A DNA stretch of 64,000 bases, taken from Prototheca cutis (taxonomy: Eukaryota; Chlorophyta; Trebouxiophyceae; Chlorellales; Chlorellaceae). Location: positions 133,250 to 197,249 of the forward strand of contig BCIH01000006.1 in assembly GCA_002897115.2 (NCBI GenBank), given 5' to 3'. Below are positions 31,782 through 43,835 of the stretch, one piece after another. A model generated the notes under the pieces. It did not search any database. It was not told the DNA's origin and worked only from the letters and a program-made list of their open reading frames with translations. How positions within the stretch are numbered: the first letter of the stretch is position 1; the number at the start of each line of letters is the position of its first letter. The position numbers were made by a program, and so were the translations under genes.

Positions 31782-34290
31782 ATGCCAGGGCCTCGACTCC
31801 TGAGCCCCTGCCGGCTGGGCGGCCCAGCCACGCTTCCCAGGCTGCTTTTCAGCTCGGGGATCGCGGCGCAGGCCTGGAGACCGTGCCTGAAGCGACACGT
31901 TCTGCACATGTCCAGCATGCAGGGCACTGGTGCGCCCAGCACAGGCACAGTGGCGCCACCCGCCCCACGGGATGTGGGCCCAGCCTCCGGGCAGCTGCTG
32001 GAGGTTGGCGCTTTCCAGAGACTGCCCATGGTGCCCCCAGCCCGGGAACTGATCAGCACTTCCCTGCGCAGAGCCTCCAGGATTGGGCCAAACCCAAAAC
32101 TCAAGAACGAGTCGGCTCGAGCCCGAAACAGGTGGGCAACACTGGCGCCGGGTCCAAACGGAGGAGGGAAGGGGGGCCATCTTATTGCTTGAATTGTATC
32201 ACGATGTGGCTGTTGGTGCAGGCATTGTATCCTGCATGCCAGTGCAATCAAGTCTCTCACAGCATCGCCACAAACATCCCACACAGAGCGGCGCGGGCAA
32301 TGGACACGCTGATGAAAGCGGTTTGTGGGCCGCTGTCATCGTATCGAGACGCTTTCCCGCCGCACGACCGATTGCATGCCTTTGATGCTGCCTTGCTAGA
32401 GCTTACGGTGTGTAGGTTTGTGCGCCAGGTGGAATTGTGCATGGCAGAGCTGCCGCCCTGGGGCGTGTCAGAAAGACCATGGCTGCTGCAGTGTCACGGG
32501 TTTGAATGACCACCCAATGACGCTCTTGAAATCCCGAACTGCATGGCACGCATGTGCAGGTTGGGTCTGAGCGCTACGAGCGGACGCTGCGGCAGCTGGA
32601 AGCCTTTCGCAAGGCCACCGTCCAAGTGCGTGTGCTTATGGAGAGTGTGTGCAGTGTTGCGTGAATGTGTGGGAACGAATACATGGGCGATCGCTGGGTT
32701 GGATAGGAATGGGACGATAGGGGGTAGGGGAGTGCTCCGTACATGGGCTGGGTGGCGTCACCGCGGCGCACAGCCCGTCAATGAATCATAACAAACACCC
32801 CTCTGACCATTCTTGGCACCACGCATGCACATACACTGTGGCAGTGGACCAAGGCGTATGCCAACAGGGCTGTCCAGGCTGCCGGGAAGCGGGAGGCAGT
32901 GCTCCTGCGAGATGAGGCCCTTCAAACCATTGGCGCCTCACTAGAGAAAGGTACTCTTTTTCTTTTCTATCCCTGTTTTTGGTGGTGTGTGTGGGAGGGG
33001 TTGTTAAGGGACCCTGATTGATGATTGAGAGTCAGAAAGGCATGGTACTCATTGGTTGCAGTCAGGAATCCTGCCAGTCTGTGACGCTCCAGACTGCAAG
33101 CATTGGGACTGTTGGACACAAAATACAGCAGTCCAAGACCTGAGCATATTTGGCGTTCTTTCCAAATACAACCAGGCGGCGTCGTGCTGGATGAGCTCAA
33201 GGAGGTGGCCAGAGTCCTGCGCAAGCTGCCCGTGGTTGACGCCGGAGGATGCACGGTACTGAGTGGGACATCTGGGGGCCCTGCCCGTTGAGGACAAAGT
33301 GGGGATGGAGGGTGGGGTTGACTCAGCCTTCGGGTGCATGCATGCCTGCTGAAGTTGACAGACCTGTCCAAGGCCCATAGATCCCAAACTGCACTCCCCT
33401 CCACTGCCGCTGGCATACCAGGTGGCGTTGGTGGGTGCGCCGAACGTGGGCAAGTCGTCGCTCGTGCAACAGCTGTCCAGCGGGCTCCCCGAGATCCGGG
33501 ACTACCCTTTTACAACGCGCAGCATCAAGGTCGGTCATTTCTACGTCGACGGCAGGCGCCACCAGGTGTGTTGGCTGTTGCAGGGGGAGCAGTGGTCCGC
33601 ACTGGCTGTGCACGAGTTCCGCCGCTTGTCCAGCACCCTCCCATGCATACTTAGAAACCCAACCGCCCATACCCCCACATTCCTTGACGAACACACAGCG
33701 ACGCTCCCCCCCAACCCTTGTCTAGGTCACGGACACACCTGGGCTGCTGGCTCGACCAGACGACCAGCGCAATGCCATGGAGCGCTTGACCCTCGCGACG
33801 CTGCTGCACCTGCCCACGCTCGTGCTGCACGTGGCAGACCTCACCGGTGACTGCGGCACGCCCGTGGCCGAGCAGTGGGCCATACGGTATGGGGCCGGGT
33901 GGGAGTAGGGGATTTGGGCCTTCAAAGGGGTCTGGGAAGCAGCAGCAGGAATTCCTGCTGCTGCTTCCCTCTGTGCCCCCACCCCAACCTACTGAATACC
34001 AAAATCAAATCTGCAGGCAGGAACTGCGACGACGCTTTCCCGACAAGTCCTGGATCGATGTGCTGAGCAAGGCCGACTTGCTGTCCGATGCTTTTGCCGA
34101 GGGCGATGCGCTGCGAGCGGCAGACCCCGCCCGCCCGGCACCCGATGCCCTGGATCGCGCCGCCGACTGGGTGGCTGCCGTCCCAGACACGATCCGCACC
34201 TCGGCACACACGGGGGATGGGGTGGACACACTCAAGCGCCGCCTCGCAGATCTCATCCGCCAGGAAATGGACGCTCGGAGCGAGCAATGA
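31782..34290 (+). CDS. Organellar NOG1-like GTPase (OBG/NOG family)
   Basis: A TRAFAC GTPase related to nucleolar NOG1, in the version plants carry with an organelle-targeting leader; it probably acts in organellar ribosome assembly. Eight exons (31782-32131, 32287-32407, 32560-32625, 32845-32950, 33176-33255, 33422-33565, 33726-33886, 34017-34290) give 433 residues. The leader is Arg/Ser/Leu-rich. The NOG1 N-terminal helical part includes AFQRLPMVPPARELI and AMDTLMKAVCGPL. The G domain has GAPNVGKSS (G1), DTPGLL (G3), SKADLL (G4, with Ser in place of Asn) and TSAHTGDGV (G5). All splice phases agree. Plastid versus mitochondrial location cannot be told. Confidence 0.88.
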
Positions 34291-34612
34291 TAGCACCGCT
34301 GTGTGGTGCTGTGCCGAGGCCAGGCCTGGCCGGCGGGGGTTGCTGCAATTGGAGGCCCATCTCCATTCATGACAATAAACTTCTCTCTGATTCTTACAGC
34401 GCACGCGACATGAGATTAAAAAAGGGGTGCCGTCATGGGTGCTCCCGAGCATGTCGTCTGACTTCAATGGCAATGACAAGGTTTCAAAAAAGGCACATGA
34501 CTTGGTGCCGGGCTGCAGGCCCCTGGGAAAAATTGCGTGGCGGGAGGGCCTCAGCACGACATTGGTCATGCCCTGCGCTCACGCCTGTGCACTACAAAGG
34601 CCTCACGACAAG
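34291..34612. other. Intergenic, convergent 3' ends
   Basis: About 0.32 kb between two stops. It contains AATAAA-like caataaac at about 34374. No gene was seen. Confidence 0.45.
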
Positions 34613-35377
34613 TCACAGCCGGCGTTTCTGGGCCGGCAACGGCGAATAGGCCGCCCCAAGGTGCCACTTGGAATGCAGCTGGGCAAAGTCAGCGTCCCGG
34701 TACCGAATTGGAGAACCCTGCAAACACATTGCGGCGATATTTTCGCGAAATTGAGTGGGCGAGATGCAGGGCCATCGTGAAACCAGGTGGCCGCAGCGCC
34801 TCTGCCTAGCCATCCTTTAAGCATCGGTTCGTCCCGGACCCGACAATACCCATACCATTCACAAAACACGCATCCCCGCACCATAATCAAGCTCCTGGTG
34901 ACCTCGTCTTCGGCGACCTCCAGGTAAAGGCGGAGGAGGGCCACCCGCAGCGCCGTGCATGTGCCTGGTTAACAACGGTCATGGTTGGACACCGAGTGAG
35001 TTGCCGCAGCCCTTGGTCCATTCTTGCTACCACGTTCACAGGCGTGGAAACAGTCGGCAATGGATGATCACCCGGCCTGTAATCATGCCCATCTCTCTGT
35101 TCCCACCTGCCAAGGCTCCCAGCCAGTAGTACGTGTCTTTCATCGCTTCGTCGGCAGAGGCGGCCGCCGAGGTTTTGACTGGGCGTATCCTGTCTCCAGC
35201 AGAGTGAACATTATGCTTGACGAGATCTCGCAGACGGCTGCAGAGGGCGTCGCTGTCTTGGGCGACGGCCCTCCGCAGACCCTCCACTACGCCCACGGAG
35301 GCCCCCGCCGCGGCGTACAGAAACTGCGCGAGCAAGCGAGTCTCGCTGTTCGCTGCCTCCTCGTGGAGCTCCACCAT
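34613..35377 (-). CDS. Unrecognised three-exon protein
   Basis: I do not recognise this family. Exons 35377-35107, 34964-34882 and 34717-34613 join in frame to give 152 residues. The protein-like content supports a real gene: an amphipathic stretch LLAQFLYAAAGASVGVVEGL and SRLRDLVKHNVHSAGDRIRP, then ALRVALLRLYLEVAEDEV, and an end of YRDADFAQLHSKWHLGAAY then SPLPAQKRRL. It is mostly helical with no membrane span or catalytic motif. The start ATG 35377 is the first of the exon, and an upstream exon is possible. The splice sites are ordinary GT-AG. Confidence 0.5.
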
Positions 35378-35942
35378 GCAACTGCTGTGATGTCAGGTCG
35401 CCAGGAAGATAGGTCGCCTCGAGCTCGATCTGAATTCGCTCTCGATGGGTTAACCTTGGAAGAACATGAATCCGAGCCTCACGACGATAGGCCTGAGGCA
35501 AGCCCCTCGTTCCTGTCGCGGCACACAAAATACCCCGATGTGTGGATATGGTAGGTGGTAGAGAATGATTGTATGGACGAGGTCAGGGGGCTACCCTTCG
35601 GGCGGGNTGTATGTGGTGTATGGCCCCCGGGGGGGCTGGTGATTCTCGGGAAATGTCGATTTTTGCCCAAGCCAAACAAACAGCCTTTTCCCATTTTTTT
35701 GAAGCGGTGGTGTAAGTACACGCTTGTGGGAAGCCAGACCGGTCCGCATATTTGCATACAAATATTTATCCCCCGATTACGCCTCGCGGACTTGTTCGGG
35801 TTCTTGCGTTTGGGAAGCACGGTCTGACGGAACAGCTTCGCCTGTCGTGACAGTAAAGTGGCAAGAACACCCCCCCGCGCCTGCCGCACGACACGCTCCC
35901 TCTGTTGTCCCGGATTGGGGTTGCCTTTGCAATTGAGCGGCG
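35378..35942. promoter_or_regulatory. Divergent intergenic region
   Basis: About 0.56 kb between head-to-head unrecognised genes, with an N at 35607. No further feature was seen. Confidence 0.4.
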
Positions 35943-37047
35943 ATGGTGCTGGGACTTGGCGTTCCAGGCCTGCCGATCAGGCAGAAGGACATGTTTCCGC
36001 AGCTGATGCCCCCCAGGGCGTTCTCCGCTTTCAACCCTGTGGTCACGGCACCGCACGCCCCAGTGGTGATTTACCCCGCCCGCCTCGCGGCCCCCACGCA
36101 CCGGCACTTGGCCGGAGATGTGGGGGAGAGGCCATCCTCAGCCTTTAGGGCCTGGCACCCTCCTGCCCAGCCCAGCGGGGCCAGAGCCTCCGACACCGGT
36201 GCCGCCAGACCAAGGACCTCTGGCGCTGCCGAGCCCGCCGTGGCACCTCAGGCCAAAGGCAAGCTTGCACCGATCAAGACGGAGCCTGACCATGCTGGGG
36301 CCCTGGAGGTGACCACCTCACTGGGGTCTACTGGGATCCCAGCGGCCATGCCAACCCCCACTGCCCGAGAGGGCGCGGTCCGCACCGCTTCGTGGAAGGG
36401 CCTGGGCGTCGGACAGCAGGGCGCCGGCGCGGGGGTGTCCAAGCCCTCCGCCTCGGGGCGCAAGAAGAAAGGAAAGCGCCGGGACCCAGCGGCGCCGCCC
36501 ACGCGACTGGACCTTGTCGCAGACATCGTCGGCCGCAAAGTCAACATCCCCACAGCCGTCTTTGGGTAAGCGCGTGTGGATGGGTGGGCGGCCTGTGTCG
36601 CTTCTGTGCTGTGTATGGGAGGGGGGAATTTGTTCCAGGGTGGCGGGCATGGGCCTGGAGCAACGCCGGGCACTGCCGACCGGCACGAACCTATGCCAGG
36701 CGCCTCGGCAGTGAGGCCAACCCTCTGCAAAATGCCGACGACCTCCATGCAGCGTGCCATCTACGGAACGGAAATACTATACGGGGACGATAAAAAAACC
36801 TGAAAAACGACGACCATCCTGCGTGGAAGTTTATTTTCCCAAGGAGCGGCCCAGCAAGTATTGGTTCCCAGCCGACGACGTCCGGCGCTGGCTGGAGGAG
36901 CATGGGCCGGCGGACACGCGGCCCGGCAGCCGCCCCGGCAAAGGCGACCAAACAACAGCAGCAGAGGACGGGGAGGAGTCGGTGCAGCCGTCGCCTGGTG
37001 GCCAGGACGCCGCCAGCATCTTGAAATCCATGTGCCGGGCAAGGTAG
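35943..37047 (+). CDS. Basic/disordered protein with unrecognised C-terminal domain
   Basis: Exons 35943-36565 and 36753-37047 give 305 residues. The first ~180 residues are proline/alanine-rich and end in a basic patch (GRKKKGKRRD) that could be a nuclear signal. Across the intron follows a compact domain of about 65 residues: LVADIVGRKVNIPTAVFG, then YYTGTIKKPEKRR, VEVYFPKERPSKYWFPADDV and RRWLEEH. Its pattern of short beta strands with aromatics and a closing WFP..DV.RWL recalls small chromatin-type beta barrels (Tudor/PWWP-like), but I cannot name the family. A poly-C run (37059-37079) starts 12 bases after the stop, and AG|GTAGGC at the stop could also be a donor to a further exon. Confidence 0.6.
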
Positions 37048-37586
37048 GCACTGCCGGTCCCCCCCCCCCCCCCCCCCCCACCCACACACACACCAAAGAG
37101 AAGCTGCTGGCAGCACCCGCGATATGACAGTGGCCCCAGCATCCCACAAATCACCTGTATCTCCGCCATGTTACACCACAATTCTGCGATGCCGCACGGT
37201 TTTTGCCCGCATGTCGTGTTTTCTTGATTGATACCGGGTCGCAGCCTTTGTGATTGCCCTCGTGATTGCATGCTCGTGATGCAACACCTCCTGCTATGCC
37301 CGTGGTACCTGGCGGGTTCGGAGAGGCTGGGTCGCATGCCTGCCCCAGTCAGCTTGGCACGCCTCAGGACGCAGCGTGCTCGTCAGCCCTGTCTGTCTGT
37401 ATCGGAGCCAGGGTGGACTTGGGGTTTGCTCTGGTGCTGCGCGGCGCGTGCGTCTGTCGCCGGAACCCCCCTTGTGCACCGTGGCGTTGCGAGGGGATTA
37501 CCCCACCGGAACATGGCAGCTCACATAACAGCATAGAGATTCGCAAGGGGGTCCGCCAATGCATGCACGTTGAGCACTGCATTACG
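37048..37586. other. Intergenic with poly-C run
   Basis: About 0.54 kb between two plus-strand genes. C runs unbroken at 37059-37079 (21 bases). The MOG1 reading frame is open upstream into this region, with an in-frame ATG at 37296, but that extension does not look like protein. Confidence 0.45.
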
Positions 37587-38645
37587 ATGTCCTCGGACGA
37601 GCAGTTGGAGCTCCGAGACCTGTTTGGCGGGGCGATAAAGTTGTCCCTGCCCGCCCGGCTTGGGGACGTTTCGGCGGTGCGGCCTGTGCCCGACCACCAG
37701 GAGGTGCGCGGCCTGGGGGCTCCCTGGGCCGCCTGCACTGTCATGAATGCAGTGATGATTGCTTGTGGAGGGTGTCCCGTGCACCACAAAGCTCCCGTGC
37801 TGGCTCCGCAGGTGTTTGTCGATCCGGAGCGAGACCAAAGTTTGATCGTGGAGATCGTGGTGCGCCGGGCACTGGATTGGATGAGCGATTGAATTGGGGC
37901 CCATATGCAAACAGACGTGTCTTCCTTGGCAAGACTGGCCTTGGCCTGCCTGGACCTATTTGCTTGCCACAGTTTGCATCCCATTCTTGCTCCGTTGGCT
38001 GTCCATCCACACGAAACTGCTCCTGCATGGTTGGTCGGTCCCATAACAACCGCAGGAGTTTCAGGACGAGATTGCTGACGACGAGGCTGCCCGGTTCTTT
38101 TTCCAGGACCTCGCCCAGCTCGGCAATGCACCGTCCTGCAGCCTGGAGGCAGTGCTGCCTTTGGGCGCCACGGAACTCCCCCTCCTGCCATCTGGCCTGA
38201 GCGCCTCGCTGGCCGCCGGCCAGCAGGTCTTGAAAAAGGGCGGTGCCACCGCGCAGGCCCGCCCCGTTCAGGTGGGAGGAAGAGTGGGTGGTTTCTGACT
38301 GAGGTGGTGCTGGTACCTTTGTGCGTCCCTGGCTCCACACGCCGNCAGNATTTTTCTGTCGCAATCTGCTCATTGCCTTCCTGTTCATTTCTGTGTTAGA
38401 CAGCAACAGCATCACACCAATCCCCTCTTCTTTTCCTTCCCCCTTATCTTTTACAGGTGTTGCTGGCCAATGTGAGGCTCCCAACAAGAGGCAGCGACTT
38501 GCTGGTCACCCTCAACACTCCGCTGGCCGCCGCGGGCGTGGTCGAGGGTAGCCGATCCCTCAACGAGGACGCGCCCCAGCTGTTCCGGCAGCTCCTCCGC
38601 TCGCTCCAGATCGTGGACTGGAGCCTGTTTGGGGAGGAACCCTGA
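37587..38645 (+). CDS. MOG1: Ran-binding protein MOG1 (RANGRF)
   Basis: MOG1 binds Ran/Gsp1, promotes nucleotide release and supports nuclear transport. Exons 37587-37703, 37812-37859, 38056-38271 and 38457-38645 give 189 residues, the usual size. Family stretches are RDLFGGAIKLSLPARLGDVS, RPVPDHQEVFVDPERDQSLI (joined across intron 1), DDEAARFFFQDLAQ (after intron 2) and FRQLLRSLQIVDWSLF near the end. All phases are 0. ATG 37563 would add eight residues in frame. It converges on MED12, 126 bp away. Confidence 0.87.
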
Positions 38646-38696
38646 TGACCGTGATGAATCATCGCAAGTCGCTCCTACACACACACACACATATGC

Positions 38697-38701
38697 TTAC
38701 A
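38697..38701 (-). terminator. Possible TGTAA polyadenylation signal for MED12
   Basis: TGTAA, the usual green-algal poly(A) signal, lies on the minus strand about 70 bases after the MED12 stop. It is a short motif, so chance occurrence is possible. Confidence 0.35.
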
Positions 38702-38771
38702 AGGATGATCTTGTCGTCATCAGCTCCACACGTCGTCAGCAAGATTGTCCAGCGGAATAAAACCCACATCG

Positions 38772-41700
38772 TCAGTCATCCCCCCTCCGCCGCCGGATGG
38801 CGCCGTTGAGCCATGGGGGCACGACGCCAGTGTCTGTAGCTGCTGGCCTGCCATCTGTTGCGCTTGCAGGCCTGTTATCCCCGGCGGCGCCTGGCAGCCT
38901 GCCATCCCCAGTGCTCGCACAGGGAAGGAGNTCCCAGGTGTCGATGCAGCAGCGCCGAAGGTCGTCCAGCATCACCGCACCTGGGCCGGGTCCCAGCCCA
39001 TCGGGCAGTGCCTCCCATAGAACCGTCCGAATCTTGGGCGGGAGCGGTAGTCGGTCGAGGTCCGCCGCCAGCTGGCGCCCCCCCTCAAAGGCCGGAACGT
39101 CCCGGAGCTTCCTGTCGGCTGTTTCGGCGTGGTTTTTTGACGGGGGCAGATGTCAGAACAGGATGATGATTCGCTGTTTGCTTTCCAAGTTTGCCGCAAG
39201 GCATGTAAAGAGCCCAGGATTCGGCTAATAGGCCCCCCCNNAAAAAAAGAAAATCTGCTGTGCCACCGAGAAAGAAGACAAGGCGACTCACCATCACCAC
39301 GGAGCCAGGGTGCCCACTGTCCTGCGACAAGGGCCTGAATGACCGCCAAGAGCCGGTCCAGGATCCAGCTGTCCTGGTCGGGGGCGGTACTACCCGGTAT
39401 TGCACCGGCCACGACTGCCACGAGCACGCAGCATGCATGCACCGTGCCGGCGCGCAGGTTCCCTGCAGTTTCCATGCCCCGGTCCTGGTAGACGAGGGGA
39501 AGCAGCGGGAAGAGCGCGGACAGCAGTGCGTCGAGCTGGTCCAGCGTCCCTTGACCCTGGGGGCATGTCGGTTCATCCACAGGCGTGCTGGGCCTCGCTT
39601 GCTGATGGTGTCGATGCACTGTCACTGCCGGCAGCNTGCCCAGTCGTTCCAGCGCGCCTACGAGCATGGCCGCAAAGGCACGCTGACGAGCGGCCGGGCA
39701 GCGCGACAGGCAGAGCAGGGCAGCTTTGACACCGCTCGTGTCGGTGGCCCCAGACTGCAGTTGCGCCTGGAGACCATCCAACAGATCGTACCGGCACTGC
39801 TCGCCACGGGAGAGGCAGTACACCGCAATGCTCGTCGCGTCCGCCGGCAAAGAGGGTGCTGCTTCCCGGTTGTCATTGCCGGTGTCAGCACTGACACCAG
39901 CACGGCAAGGTACCGGGTCCTTGCCACGGCATTTCAGCGCGGCCAGGGCTGCAGCGACCAGCTCTATGTCCAGCGCTGCAACCTCCGCACCCGTTGCCTT
40001 TCCCAGGTCCAAGGAAACCCAGTCGAGAACAGGCGCCAGCAGCAAGGTGTTCTCTGGCCGCACCNGCCGCAGCAGGCTCGCCCTGCAGGACCGTAATGCT
40101 TCCGGTCCTTCAGCAGGAGCACCTTCACCCTGGCCTGCGCCAAACAGGTCGGGCAGCATGCGGCTGAGCTGGGCAATCACAGTGGAAGACGGCCCCGCTT
40201 TCGTTATATCGCCGCCAGAGGCAGTCACNGGTGCATTCGCGCCCACTGCCGCTTGTCCGGCGGCGGCAGCGCGGAGGAGACGGGCGATGTCGTCGGCAGT
40301 AGCAGTACATTGCCGGGCATTCCCATACCCATCGCTCTTGTGATCTGGTGTCGCCAGCGCAGGAAAGTCTGCGTCCCGCAGGAACCAGCGCACCGACAGC
40401 CAGTCTGCCAGAGCGCCTTGGAGGAACACCAGGCTGCTGCTGCAGCTGCTGCTGCTGGTTGTGCTATAGGCAGGGTCGTCCTCAACACAGCCACCAGCCG
40501 ACTGCACGTCACTACAGTTCGCACCGAGGATGTGTTGGCAGAGATCGGCTGCGTCCGTCAAGAGCCAGCCGCTCAAAATGAACGAGTCACCTGCGCTCGA
40601 GCCACCGTCATCCACACCCCCATCCTTCATCTCCAGGATGGGCCAGAGCCAGTGCTCGGCTCCGTATTTTGTCAACGCCTCGTCACGCCAGCCACTGAGC
40701 GCTGTCTTCCCCGTGGCATGCAGAACCGCCTGCAGGACGCCCAGAAACCGGCGGCACACACCGCTGCCGAGCAGGGCCGGTGCCTGGGCCGCCGGCACGC
40801 GCCACAGCCCAGCGGAAAGCATGCGCAGCACGCGCCGCTCCGTGCCGGCGCAGCACAGCGCCGGCATTGTGACACATGTCAGTGCAAACAGGCACCGCAT
40901 GCCAGGGTCCGCCAGGAAAACATCCAGTCCGGCCCAGCGGGCCTCGGGATCCGCGCCCGGCGCAACAGTCACAGTGGCGCCACGCAGGATTTCCGATGCC
41001 AGTGTCTGCAGGCGGGGTGCCAGCATCCGGGGCAGAAGCTGCACCAGCTGGGGGCCAGCTTGGCAGGCCCGGAACAGTGCCAGAACGTGCAGGGTCCAGC
41101 TCGCCTTGGGCCAGTCTGGTCGAGCCTGCCCAGCCGCCGCCTGCCCTGCCTGCTGTGCCACCAGCCTGGCCATTGCCGTGGCAAGCTCGTGCTGTTCCCA
41201 GGGCCTGCATTGCATTTGTATGGTGCATGGAAAGGGTGTTCCTGATGGGAAGTCGACAGCACTGCAGGCACGAGCTGCGCGAGTGCGTGACATCGGTGAT
41301 GAAACGCAGGGCGTCCGCTTGCATGCATGCATCATCCAATCACGCCCTTCTTTCCACTNCACCTACCGAAGGCGCTCCACATGGGCCACGAGTGCAGCAA
41401 AGTCCCCACTACCATGCTCCTCAGGGGAGGACAGACAGGTCGCAACACTCCGCTGCAAGTCCTCCAACGTGCTGCTGGGCTCTTGCGACCGCCGATCGTC
41501 GGTGTCAACAAACGCAGATTCATTCAGGAGGTCTGCTGGACTGGCACTGCGGTCGTTGCAGATGTTGTTGCCGCCGGCCAGTTTGCCATCAGCAGCATGA
41601 GACATTCCGGCTCGGCGATCGGCAGCCAGGCAGCTGTCCTCGTTGCCACAACCCAGANCATCACCCTGTCGCCCTCTATGCTCTACCGTCTGCAGTACCG

Positions 41701-43764
41701 CCTGTCGAAGTGTGGCGTACTCGTGCCTATCGCCGCGGCCTTCGGGCAGGCAGCTGGGAGGGAGGTGCCACAGCAGGTGAAGCTGGCCCGCCGTGAGCGC
41801 ACGCGAAGACAGCAACCGCCGCAGGGCTGCCCCGGGGTCAAACACACCCTGCGCAACGAGGTGCAGCACGAGATGCACAAAACGCTCAGCGAGCGGTGGC
41901 AGGATGGCGTCTGCCGCCCCGATGGCAAGGTCTGGAAACACCAAGTTGCTGAGCAACAAGTCAGCCGTCTCCGTCACCCATTTGGCCAGGCCTGCTAGCA
42001 GCGCATCGCCAGCTCCGGCTTCGGCAGCACGATGCAGCGTGCCCAGGGCGCACGTCATGCGCAGCGTGTCGACGCCCCACGGCGTGGGCAAACGATCGGT
42101 GGGTCTTTTCGCCCTCCCTGCCTGCGCTCGACAGCTGTCCTTGGAAGTGCCACCGGCGACTCCCAGTGCCGACCACAGGTCGTGCACCGGATCGGCGCAG
42201 GCCCACTGTGCAATCAGCGGCGCTCCTCGCTCCAGCCACGCCGTCTCGCCTTCCCCCTTTCGGCCGATCAGCTGTCGCAGTTCATCGACTGTCCGGGCGC
42301 AGTCGTGGTGCACGAGCGCGGTTTCCAGGATCCAGCACACATCGTCGGCCGTCCAAGTCAGCACGCTGCCATTGCTCACGGGTGTAGGGTTTTAGGGGTT
42401 TGTAGGCCGGTCATTGTCTTCTTCATCACAGCCATCACAGTGTGCGCGCTCCCACCTGACCCTGCAAGTCGTCTCATGCAATGCAAGGACAACAAGTCCA
42501 CAAAGCAACGCACCGAACCCCTGACACACAGAGAGGCATACCTGGCTTGAACCGCGTTTTGCAGGGCGGCCTGCAGCTCGGCCAGGCNTCGGAGTTCCCT
42601 AAGAACTCCCGGTGCTAGAGCCACTTTCCCGCCGTCCTCATACTTGTCAACTATCTCCAGCAACGGCTGCAGGCCTTCCCAGTCGACAAAGGACTGGGGG
42701 CTGTCGATCACAAACTGCATCAGGTGCTGTGATAAGGTCGCAGCTTCAGGATTTTCGAATAACGTCGCCGCCGTCCCTCCCACCCCTCGGAGCACACCAA
42801 GGAGAATGGAGGCCGTGGTGCGNCGGGCAGCGGCCGAGCAGCCTTCTGGGCTGGCAAGCCCCAGAGCTTGCAGCGACACGGGCACCAGTGCCAGCGCCCC
42901 ACGTCGAGCGACCTCGGGCACGGTGGCACAGCACGCGCAGCGTGCGGCCCAGCTCGCCAGCCGCTCTGGGTCTGCCAGGCTCAGCGAGCCCACTGCGCCC
43001 GCCAGGTGCAGGCAGTAATGCCACGTGTCCGACGGCGCTTGGCCTTTACTGCAAAGCTCGTCCAGGTACTCGCACAAGTGGATGGCGCAGCGCACCGCTC
43101 GCTCGGCCACCGGCGGGCTCTCCTCCGTTGACGACCATCGGTTNCCACTGCTGATGCTGGGCCGGGTACTGCATCATTGTCGTTTGAGTGGACAAGGAGG
43201 AGGCAGGGATGGGATGATCAGTAAGTGGAACCAGGTTCCATGCAAGTAAGGTGTGGCTGCTGGCGAGCACACCCACAAAGCATCCCGATGAATTCGGAAT
43301 GACGAAAAAGTTTCTGTCCATGACGTCAAATACTACCCCCGTCCCCACCCCCCACGCCCAGCCACAAACTTCACACACGCACATGGGCTTGTGGGTGTAG
43401 ACAGTGCGGATGAGCCAGAGGGCACGTGGCGTCGACACGCCTGCGGTCGCTAGGGCTTCCCACAGCCGGCCCTTGCCCAGACTGTGCGGAACGCCCTGCG
43501 CCGCAAGCGTGGCCAGTGGCGCATCCCCCGCCAGTGCCGCAAACCAAGCCGACCGGCCGGCGGCATCCTGCCGCAACGCGCTTGGCGCCAGAGTGGCTCC
43601 AGGGCCGGCAGGCGCACCAGGCAAGCCCAGCGGACCCCTGGCTGTGGTGGTGCCTGCCACCGATGGAGCGCCGCCACGGAGCGGGACGTCAAACACAGGC
43701 TGGTCGTCGTCCCTCCCACGCTTGGCCGCCTGGCGCTGGCCCCTTCGCAGTGCATCGCGCAGAT

Positions 43765-43835
<71 letters not shown>

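Noticed and set aside
37296..37586. N-terminal extension of MOG1 from ATG 37296
   Set aside because: The added sequence is compositionally noise, and the family starts close to ATG 37587.
40253..41245. 330-codon plus-strand open frame
   Set aside because: Antisense shadow of MED12 exon 6.
38972..41362. 797-codon minus-strand frame as its own gene
   Set aside because: It joins in phase to the exons on both sides and is the large exon of MED12; its nominal ATG/Xaa start lies in an intron.
43767..43829. Possible CRISPR-like or telomeric repeat
   Set aside because: It is a plain dinucleotide microsatellite without spacers or a telomeric unit.
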